Of a stretch of 25,111 nt of DNA, positions 15,360-21,505 are shown piece after piece. The position numbers were made by a program, and so were the translations under genes. This DNA comes from CAYZQE01 sp964480635 (lineage in GTDB: Bacteria > Pseudomonadota > Gammaproteobacteria > GCA-001735895). The stretch spans positions 1-25,111 of the forward strand of contig CAYZQE010000029.1 of the NCBI GenBank assembly GCA_964480635.1, given 5' to 3'. Under the pieces are notes generated by a model that was not told where the DNA came from, made no database searches, and saw nothing but the letters and a program-made list of their open reading frames with translations. The first letter of the stretch is position 1. Each line of letters opens with the position of its first letter.

Positions 15360-15388
15360 TATTCGGGATGATTTCGCCATCCCGAATA
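15360..15388. terminator. hairpin between gabT and the dehydrogenase gene
   Basis: Perfect 11-bp stem: 15360-15370 (TATTCGGGATG) with 15378-15388 (CATCCCGAATA), and a 7-nt loop. It lies 15 bp after the gabT stop on the minus strand. There is no clear T-run on either strand, so it may be a weak terminator or an mRNA-stabilising stem between the two genes. Confidence 0.55.
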
Positions 15389-15402
15389 TCAAATGATATT
15401 GG

Positions 15403-16680
15403 CTAATTTAATACCTTTAGGCACTCTTCAATGATATCCAAGCCTTCGTCTAAAATATCTCGTTCAATGGTAAGTGGTGGCAAAAAGCGAATAACATTTC
15501 CATTTACGCCACACGACAATAACATTAACCCCTTTTCTCTAGCAGCAGCAAGTAATGCCGCTGTTTTAGCTGAAGATGGCTTTTTATAATCATCACCTTC
15601 GTTTAATTCCATCGCCACTAAACTACCAAGGCCTCTGATGTTTTTGATTGCAGGGTTTTCAGCGGCCATAGCATTCAATCGTTTCACCATATGCTCACCC
15701 ATTTCGGCTGCTTTTTGCGGTAAGTTTTCTTCTTCCATCACGTCTAACACCGCCAATATAGCTGCACAGGCAACTGGGTTTCCGCCATAGGTTCCACCCA
15801 GTGATGCCGCCGGTGCACAATTCATAATATCTTCTTTGCCAACTAAGGCAGATACAGGGAAACCACCAGCCAAACCTTTCGCTAACACAATCATATCTGG
15901 CTCAACACCTGAATGCTCGCAGGCAAACATTTTACCCGAACGGCCAAAACCGCATTGAATTTCATCCGCAATTAATAAAATACCGTTGTCATCAGCAATT
16001 TGTCGAAGCTTTCGCATAAATTCAAATGGCACCACATAAAAGCCGCCCTCACCTTGCACAGGCTCAATAATAAAAGCGGCAACACGCTCACGCTCAACGT
16101 CGCTTTTAAACAATTGTTCTAACCCTGCAAGAGCATCATCAATGCTGACTCCATTTTTCTCATTTGGAAAAGGTGCATGAAATACTTCAGGTACAAATGG
16201 CCCAAAACCTGTTTTATAAGGCACCATTCGACCTGTTAAGCTCAAAGTCATATGCGTGCGTCCATGAAAGCCTCCATTAAACGCGATGACCCCTGTTCTA
16301 CCGGTATATTTTCTAGCAAGCTTGATGGCGTTTTCTACAATTTCTGAACCTGAATTCATTAATAAGGTACGCTTTGGTGTATCACCAGGCACTAATGCAT
16401 TTAAACGCTCGGCTACTTCAATATAATTTTCATACATCGCGACATGGATGCAGGTATGAGAGAACTTATCTAACTGAGCAATAGCTGCTGCTTTAACCTT
16501 GGGGTGTAAATGCCCTGTATTAACTACACCAATGCCCGATGAAAAATCAATAAAGCGCTTTCCATCGACATCCCAAATTTCAGCGTTTTCAGCACGCTCT
16601 GCAAAAATAGGGTGAACATGCCCTAGCCCTGATGTCACAGCCGCTTGGCGACGCGCTAATAATTCACTTGTTTTACTCAT
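15403..16680 (-). CDS. gabT: 4-aminobutyrate aminotransferase
   Basis: This 425-residue PLP enzyme transfers the amino group of GABA to 2-oxoglutarate, giving succinic semialdehyde and glutamate. Class III aminotransferase features are present in order: FIDFSSGIGVVNTGHLHP, NSGSEIVENAIKLAR, FNGGFHGRTHMTLSLTG, IIEPVQGEGG, Asp239 in LIADEIQCGFGRSG, and the PLP lysine Lys268 in VLAKGLAGGFP. The length is typical of GabT. A related 5-aminovalerate aminotransferase is hard to exclude by sequence alone. The gene heads the minus-strand series and is divergent from the DUF4382 lipoprotein. A succinic semialdehyde dehydrogenase gene is not seen next to it. Confidence 0.88.
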   Translation of the reverse strand: MSKTSELLARRQAAVTSGLGHVHPIFAERAENAEIWDVDGKRFIDFSSGIGVVNTGHLHPKVKAAAIAQLDKFSHTCIHVAMYENYIEVAERLNALVPGDTPKRTLLMNSGSEIVENAIKLARKYTGRTGVIAFNGGFHGRTHMTLSLTGRMVPYKTGFGPFVPEVFHAPFPNEKNGVSIDDALAGLEQLFKSDVERERVAAFIIEPVQGEGGFYVVPFEFMRKLRQIADDNGILLIADEIQCGFGRSGKMFACEHSGVEPDMIVLAKGLAGGFPVSALVGKEDIMNCAPAASLGGTYGGNPVACAAILAVLDVMEEENLPQKAAEMGEHMVKRLNAMAAENPAIKNIRGLGSLVAMELNEGDDYKKPSSAKTAALLAAAREKGLMLLSCGVNGNVIRFLPPLTIERDILDEGLDIIEECLKVLN

Positions 16681-17012
16681 ATCTTTATCTACTTTATAAC
16701 GATTAATTAAAATAGCTTTATAGCCTTACATGATCGCGTAAATTAAATTTTTATTGGCTATCAAGATAGAACCAGTAACACTTAATTTAATGAGCCAGCA
16801 CAAAATTTATAATCACCACCTTCTGTTTAAACTTTTTTCGCTTTATTGCCAAAATATACCCATATATATCACGACGTAAGCCTACTAAAGTAGCCCATTC
16901 TTCCTTAAGGCTAAAGATTATGAACCTAAGTGACTAAAATAATTTAATCACTTGTCAACCAAACTCAAGGTGTTTCGTTATACCTATTACTTAAACAATA
17001 ATAGGAACAATA
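16681..17012. other. divergent promoter region between gabT and the DUF4382 gene
   Basis: This 332-bp AT-rich region has no credible gene. It must hold the promoters of both divergent genes. A TATAAA at 16717-16722 on the minus strand could be a gabT -10 box, but no firm -35 was found. The clearest structure is the dyad at 16928-16953. Confidence 0.5.
16928..16953. promoter_or_regulatory. candidate operator dyad upstream of the DUF4382 gene
   Basis: AAGTGACTA (16928-16936) and TAATCACTT (16945-16953) are inverted repeats matching at 8 of 9 positions across an AT-rich 8-nt spacer. The site lies 60 bp before the ATG at 17013. The half-site spacing suits a dimeric helix-turn-helix regulator, but none is identified and no regulator gene lies adjacent. 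Confidence 0.3.
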
Positions 17013-18848
17013 ATGACAATACCCTGCTTTAAACTTAACACCACTTTGCTGTATGCCAGCACGTTTGTTTTGGCCTCTTTTTTAAGCGGCTGTTCAGACA
17101 GTGAATCAACCGATGAAACGGCTAATAAAGATGAAGGTGATATATACATCTCCTTAACCGATGCTGAAGGTGATTTTAGCCAGTACCAAGTTGATGTCAC
17201 TGCGCTTAAGCTTTATAAAGCTAATGGCAACATTATCGAAACATTGCCCAACACGACGACGATAGATTTTGCCCAATATGTTGATGTCACCGAATTTTTA
17301 TCGGCATCTACTATCCCCGTCGGCATTTATACCAAAGCTGAAATCACTTTAAATTATACCGATGCCGAGTTGTCCGTCGAAAATGCCGCTGGTGTTTCAA
17401 TTCCTGCCACTGCTGTCAATAATGAAAACGAATCTCTAACGAATGTGACCTTAACCACTTTTATTAATGGCACAGAGGGGTTCATCATTAAAAAAGGGCA
17501 GCCTGTCAGTTTAACCATAGACTTTGATTTGGAGTCATCCAATGACGTTGTAATCGCTGACTCTGGCGCAACGGCCACCGTCACGGTTAACCCTATTTTA
17601 GTGGCTAACACGACATTTGATGATGATAAAGAACGCCGTTTAAGGGGTTTATTAAAGTCTGTTGATACGTTAGCAAACAGCTATATCGTTAACATCCGCC
17701 CTTTTCAGGTTCGCAACCGTCACTTTGGCCAATTAACGGTTAATAGCGACAGTGACACGGTGTATGAAATTAATGGTGAATCGTTCTCCTCCAACGCAGG
17801 ATTAGAAGCATTAGCAAACTTAGATGCAACGGCTGCAATTATTACCCTAGGTGCATTCAATTTTGACACTAAGCAGTTTTTAGCCCACGAAGTATTCGCA
17901 GGTTCTAGTGTGCCATGGGGTGATAAAGACACGGTTAAAGGCAGTATTATCGCTCGCGTTGGCAATACCTTAACCATCCTTGGTGCCACCATTGAACTCG
18001 ATGATGGACAATTTACATTTAACGATCAAGTGACGGTTTTAATTGATGACAGCACTCAGGTGAATAAGCAAGGTAGCAGTGATGAAGTCTCTATCAATGA
18101 TTTAAGCATTGGGCAGCGCGTACTTATTATTGGTGACATACAGCAAGATGGCTCGTTAGATGCTACCCAAGACGGTATAGTACGTATGCGCTATAGCGAC
18201 ATCACAGGAACCGTTGCTTTAGTCTCTCCATTGCACGTTAATTTACAGCATATTAATCGTCGCCAAGTCAGCAATTTTGATTTCACGGGTACAGGCATTG
18301 ATAGCGATAATGATGCCGATCCATCTCAATATGAAATAGCGACATCTTCGTTATCCTTAGATAATTTAAGCAATGGATCTGCGGTTAAAATTAGAGGTTT
18401 TGTGAATGAGTTTGCGACAGCACCAGAAGACTTTAGTGCAAAAAGCATTATGGACGTGAGCCTAGTAAATACCAAAATGTTTATTAATTATGGGCGCAAT
18501 GGTAGTGCAACAGCGGTCATTTCTCTGGATGACTCGGGTCTGCAACTCGATATTTCTTCTGCCACAGGTCGTCATTATTTAAATCAATTTGGTGTTATCA
18601 CTGATCTTGACGATTTAGCGTCAGTCCCTGTTATTACCGCTAACGATAATGGCAGAATGTTGTTAACCATCAGCCAAGGATCAAGCTTGAGGGTCTATAC
18701 CAATTGGAATAGTTTTCAATTGGCATTAAATGAGCAATTAGCCAGTGGCAAATTGATTAGCCTAGTCCATAGCAGCGGCCTGTATAACGCGAATGAGCTG
18801 ACATTTTCAAGCCGTCATATCGTCATACGATTGGTGTCGGGCAGTTAG
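17013..18848 (+). CDS. DUF4382 domain lipoprotein
   Basis: This 611-residue exported lipoprotein has a type II leader with the lipobox LSGC (Cys27), followed by an acidic spacer. Residues 40-200 match the DUF4382 pattern (IYISLTDAEGDFSQYQVDVTALKLY, split across strands, with VPVGIYTKAEITL-like SSTIPVGIYTKAEI and TIDFDLESS). The rest (about 205-611) consists of repeated beta-rich segments of about 75-90 residues that each resemble DUF5666-type OB-like units (KGSIIARVGNTLTILGATIE, GTVALVSPLHVNL, INDLSIGQRVLIIGD). The role is unknown; outer-membrane or cell-surface location is likely. It carries its own upstream region and ends 10 bp before the hairpin that heads the next operon. Confidence 0.8.
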   Translation: MTIPCFKLNTTLLYASTFVLASFLSGCSDSESTDETANKDEGDIYISLTDAEGDFSQYQVDVTALKLYKANGNIIETLPNTTTIDFAQYVDVTEFLSASTIPVGIYTKAEITLNYTDAELSVENAAGVSIPATAVNNENESLTNVTLTTFINGTEGFIIKKGQPVSLTIDFDLESSNDVVIADSGATATVTVNPILVANTTFDDDKERRLRGLLKSVDTLANSYIVNIRPFQVRNRHFGQLTVNSDSDTVYEINGESFSSNAGLEALANLDATAAIITLGAFNFDTKQFLAHEVFAGSSVPWGDKDTVKGSIIARVGNTLTILGATIELDDGQFTFNDQVTVLIDDSTQVNKQGSSDEVSINDLSIGQRVLIIGDIQQDGSLDATQDGIVRMRYSDITGTVALVSPLHVNLQHINRRQVSNFDFTGTGIDSDNDADPSQYEIATSSLSLDNLSNGSAVKIRGFVNEFATAPEDFSAKSIMDVSLVNTKMFINYGRNGSATAVISLDDSGLQLDISSATGRHYLNQFGVITDLDDLASVPVITANDNGRMLLTISQGSSLRVYTNWNSFQLALNEQLASGKLISLVHSSGLYNANELTFSSRHIVIRLVSGS

Positions 18849-18858
18849 TTTGCTACAC

Positions 18859-18884
18859 TTTCCCTCATCGTTTGATGAGGGAAA
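18859..18884 (+). promoter_or_regulatory. hairpin masking the ribosome binding site of the next operon
   Basis: TTTCCCTCATC (18859-18869) pairs perfectly with GATGAGGGAAA (18874-18884) across a GTTT loop. The ribosome binding site GAGGG of the gene at 18888 is at 18877-18881, wholly inside the right arm. The structure could reduce initiation at that gene, or end some DUF4382 transcripts, although there is no T-run after it. Confidence 0.6.
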
Positions 18885-18887
18885 ATT

Positions 18888-19112
18888 ATGCGCTATTACT
18901 TTATTTTATTATCTTTTTTTGTGCTGACATCAGCACAAGCACAACAACCGACATTGCCTGACAGCAAGTCACCGAGCGCTGAACTTTTAGAGTTTTTAGC
19001 CGAATTTAATATGCAATCTGAACACGATGATAAAGATTATGACATTATTCAACACCATGCTTTGCAAGACCTTAAAGCCAAACCTTTGCAGGAGCACAAT
19101 GATGACCATTAA
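18888..19112 (+). CDS. small exported protein (74 aa) heading the ECF-sigma operon
   Basis: This 74-residue protein starts with a Sec signal peptide (MRYYFILLSFFVLTSAQA, cleavage after AQA near residue 19). The mature part has the pattern PSAELLEFLAEFNM followed by an acidic, histidine-rich tail ending HNDDH. The short EFLAEF pattern is seen in small proteins next to DUF3106 and ECF sigma genes in gammaproteobacteria (from memory, not searched). The His/Asp-rich end might bind metal, but this is a guess. Its end overlaps the DUF3106 start by 14 bp, so the two are translationally coupled. The ribosome binding site is inside the hairpin at 18859-18884. Confidence 0.7.
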   Translation: MRYYFILLSFFVLTSAQAQQPTLPDSKSPSAELLEFLAEFNMQSEHDDKDYDIIQHHALQDLKAKPLQEHNDDH

Positions 19113-19706
19113 ACAGTCAATCTTTAGCCTTATTTTAGTGCTGATTAGCACCTTATCATTTGCCACTAATTGGGAAGACTTAGATAACAATACGCAATCT
19201 ATTTTAAGCTCTTTTGAAGAACGTTGGAACACCATGCCCAAACCACGCCAAGCTAAATTACAGCAAGGTGCATCACGTTGGCTAAATATGGATGAGGCCC
19301 AAAAAGCGGCTCTGCAAAAGCGTTTTAAGCATTGGAAAACAATGGATGCCACACAAAAATCAGCCGTTCGAAAACGCTTTAAACAATTTCAAACATTAAA
19401 CCCTCANNNNNNNNNNNNNNNNNNNNNNNNNNNNNNNNNNNNNNNNNNNNNNNNNNNNNNNNNNNNNNNNNNNNNNNNNNNNNNNNNNNNNNNNNNNNNN
19501 NNNNNNCACAAAAATCAGCCGTTCGAAAACGCTTTAAACAATTTCAAACATTAAACCCTCAACAAAAAAGTAAAGTGAGGGCTAGCTTTAAACGTTTTCA
19601 GAAATTGCCTCTCAGTCAACGTAACACACTAAAGCTACGCTGGAAAAATATGACACCAAAACAACGCCAGCGATTAATTAAAAAGTTTAAACGTAGACAC
19701 CGTTAA
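19099..19706 (+). CDS. DUF3106 domain protein (interrupted by a scaffold gap)
   Basis: This exported basic protein starts at ATGATG at 19099 with GGAG eight bases upstream and has a leader ending LSFA. The mature part is a run of short helical units of about 15 residues (W..M....R..L and F..L...QK..V type), the DUF3106 pattern. The gene contains 100 N bases (19407-19506). Read through them literally, the frame breaks. The 55 bases before the gap equal the 55 after it; joining on that overlap gives 453 nt, an intact 150-residue protein ending KKFKRRHR at the TAA 19704-19706. DUF3106 has no known biochemical activity. It lies between the small exported protein and the barrel gene. Confidence 0.8.
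19407..19506. other. 100-N scaffold gap with identical 55-bp flanks
   Basis: Exactly 100 N, the conventional size for a gap of unknown length. Bases 19352-19406 and 19507-19561 are identical. This is what two contigs that overlap by an assembler k-mer of 55 look like when a scaffolder leaves them unjoined; a real tandem duplication inside the repeat-rich DUF3106 gene is the alternative. Confidence 0.9.
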
Positions 19707-19711
19707 ACGTT

Positions 19712-20575
19712 ATGTTGCGTCATCGCTTTTTTTGTTTACTCAGTCTTTGTGCCTTACAAACACCGTTGTGCGCGCAACAATGGATGGGGCTTGAAACACA
19801 ATCCCAAACCATTATTAGTTTAGAAGCATCAATTGATGAAGCATCGAACAATGGGCTCGCTTTAAATTTAGCAACAAGCTTAGGTGAACAATTTTGGCTA
19901 GACCTCGCCTTCAGTAATAATACCGTTAAAGATGATGCAAATACATTTCACAGCTCACAAATTGTCACTCAATTAAGTTGGTTTATCAGTGATGCCACCG
20001 AATTACGCATAGCTTATCAATATGAAGGCGAAAATAACGAACTTGAAATGCGTCAGAATAACATTCAATGGGACTATAACCCCTACCCTTGGAATATATC
20101 AGTCTGCTACGCCTTAGGTGAAGTTGACCTGTTTACACGCAATGATTTAAACCTTAATCAATTACCCAACAAAATAAACAGTGAATTTAACGCGTATAAT
20201 CTCACTTTAGGATGGTGGTTTGATTATTTTAAATTATCACTTAGCCAAACTCATTATGACTATGACAAAGACCTTACTTTATTAGCCAGTCGACCACGAC
20301 TGCAACTGATTCTTAAACCAGAGGTCTTTATACACAGCTCTATTTTATTAACACAACAACAAACGATAAGCCTGCAAATACCATTACAACAACATACTCT
20401 ATTTTTGCATTTACAGGCCATACAGTCTGCTGTTGATAACAGCACTGTCGATGTACTGAGCGTTGAGTGGCAACAAGACCTTGCATCAAACACTCGCTTA
20501 TTAATCCATTTTAACCAATTGCTTAATCAAAGCCAAACATGGGCGGTTGCGGTTGGACTTGAGTGGTCTATCTAA
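19712..20575 (+). CDS. predicted outer-membrane beta-barrel protein
   Basis: This 287-residue protein has a Sec leader (MLRHRFFCLLSLCALQTPLCA, cleavage before QQW). The mature part is dominated by alternating polar/apolar strands, with aromatic residues near the strand ends (LEMRQNNIQWDYNPYPWNISVC, split over two strands; AYNLTLGWWFDYFKLSLSQ). It ends in WAVAVGLEWSI, a strand-like C-terminus, though without the terminal Phe favoured by the BAM machinery. I infer a barrel of about 10-14 strands; no named porin family is recognised. It begins 5 bp after the DUF3106 stop and ends 4 bp before the sigma factor gene, so it is firmly part of this operon. Confidence 0.65.
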   Translation: MLRHRFFCLLSLCALQTPLCAQQWMGLETQSQTIISLEASIDEASNNGLALNLATSLGEQFWLDLAFSNNTVKDDANTFHSSQIVTQLSWFISDATELRIAYQYEGENNELEMRQNNIQWDYNPYPWNISVCYALGEVDLFTRNDLNLNQLPNKINSEFNAYNLTLGWWFDYFKLSLSQTHYDYDKDLTLLASRPRLQLILKPEVFIHSSILLTQQQTISLQIPLQQHTLFLHLQAIQSAVDNSTVDVLSVEWQQDLASNTRLLIHFNQLLNQSQTWAVAVGLEWSI

Positions 20576-20579
20576 GGTG

Positions 20580-21131
20580 ATGAATGACCAATGTCGCCAA
20601 CAGTTTAATGAGTTTTTTAAACAGCACGAACAATCTGCCTTTAAAATGAGTGTGGCGTTAATTAAACATCGAGATGATGCCTTAGAAATTGTGCAAGATA
20701 GCATGATGAAATTGGTGCAAAACTATGCCCATAAACCGAATGAAGAATGGACTTTATTATTTTTTCGCATCGTCCAAAATAAAATACGCGATCATCAGCG
20801 TAAAAAAAGTTTTAGAAGCTTATTTCATATTTTTTTACCCACATCATCAAATGATGATGTGGGTGATATCATCGAACAAAGCCAAAACCATAGTCAACTT
20901 GAACCCGATGATTGCTTGCAGCAAAGTCACACTATTAAAGGTATTTTTAGTGCTATAAATGACTTACCTTTACGCCAAAAGCAGACTTTTATTTTACGTG
21001 CATGGCAAGAATTTAGCGTTAAAGAAACGGCATTTACCTTATCCATTAGCGAAGGCAGCGTTAAAACACATTACAGCCGCGCCACCGCACAACTACGCAC
21101 CCTATTGGGAGAAACTTATGAAAAAATCTGA
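20580..21131 (+). CDS. ECF-type RNA polymerase sigma factor
   Basis: This 183-residue sigma factor directs RNA polymerase to a dedicated promoter set. Region 2 runs from FNEFFKQHEQSAFKMSVALI through HRDDALEIVQDSMMKLVQNY and FFRIVQNKIRDHQRK. An acidic linker follows. Region 4 is AINDLPLRQKQTFILRAWQE, then FSVKETAFTLSISEGSVKTH with recognition helix SVKTHYSRATAQLR. The ATG at 20580 is preferred because AAGG lies just upstream and longer versions would overlap the barrel gene and lack family similarity. It overlaps the next gene by 14 bp. The likely anti-sigma factor is that next gene. Confidence 0.88.
   Translation: MNDQCRQQFNEFFKQHEQSAFKMSVALIKHRDDALEIVQDSMMKLVQNYAHKPNEEWTLLFFRIVQNKIRDHQRKKSFRSLFHIFLPTSSNDDVGDIIEQSQNHSQLEPDDCLQQSHTIKGIFSAINDLPLRQKQTFILRAWQEFSVKETAFTLSISEGSVKTHYSRATAQLRTLLGETYEKI
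20837..20864. repeat. perfect 12-bp hairpin inside the sigma factor gene
   Basis: ACCCACATCATC (20837-20848) pairs with GATGATGTGGGT (20853-20864) across AAAT. It lies in the sequence coding for the linker between sigma regions 2 and 4. A T-run precedes it on the plus strand rather than following it, so it is not a normal terminator in either direction. Confidence 0.7.
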
Positions 21132-21468
21132 CGCTATAAACAATATAGCTAAGCAAGCAATGAATAACATGACGATAAGCAGTGATGAAAAAAAGCGATT
21201 ATTGCTAGCGCGCGAACAAGCTTTAAACACACCTAAAAGCAGCTTTATTGTCTCGCTATCAGCCCCTATTATGGCCTATGCCAGTGTATTTTTAGTGGTC
21301 GGTTTAATCAGTTTTTCATTATTTAATAAAACCCCTGACACTGCCATTAATAGCATGCCAATACACGATGAGTTTGCACTCATGAATAGTCAAGATGCGG
21401 TAGAGCTTTACCAAGACTTAGAGTTTTTTATGTGGCTAGACATTAAAGGTGTTGCTTTAGAAGGATAA
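21118..21468 (+). CDS. probable membrane anti-sigma factor (DUF3619-like position)
   Basis: This 116-residue protein has a cytoplasmic N-terminal part of about 43 residues, one transmembrane helix at about 44-69 (IVSLSAPIMAYASVFLVVGL), and a periplasmic tail rich in acidic residues (QDAVELYQDLEFFMWLD). That is the layout of small single-pass anti-sigma factors. The ATG at 21118 overlaps the end of the sigma gene by 14 bp. In related sigma/DUF3106 operons, a DUF3619-type protein of similar size occupies this place; whether this is the same family is uncertain. It lacks a zinc-binding HxxxCxxC motif, so a ZAS-type anti-sigma is excluded. Confidence 0.65.
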   Translation: MKKSDAINNIAKQAMNNMTISSDEKKRLLLAREQALNTPKSSFIVSLSAPIMAYASVFLVVGLISFSLFNKTPDTAINSMPIHDEFALMNSQDAVELYQDLEFFMWLDIKGVALEG

Positions 21469-21505
21469 AGTTCGGTTTAAAACCCTTAATTTTATTTACG
21501 CCAAA

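Noticed and set aside
15360..15388. Strong Rho-independent terminator for gabT
   Set aside because: The stem is perfect, but neither strand has a following T-run, so it is listed only as a hairpin of moderate confidence.
19027..19554. DUF3106 frame beginning at 19027 and ending soon after the N-run
   Set aside because: The upstream part lies within the preceding gene in another frame, the ribosome binding site and leader support 19099, and the early end is an artefact of counting 100 N bases.
20830..20864. Terminator inside the sigma factor gene
   Set aside because: The T-run precedes the stem on the plus strand and becomes an A-run after the stem on the minus strand, so it fits no normal terminator orientation.
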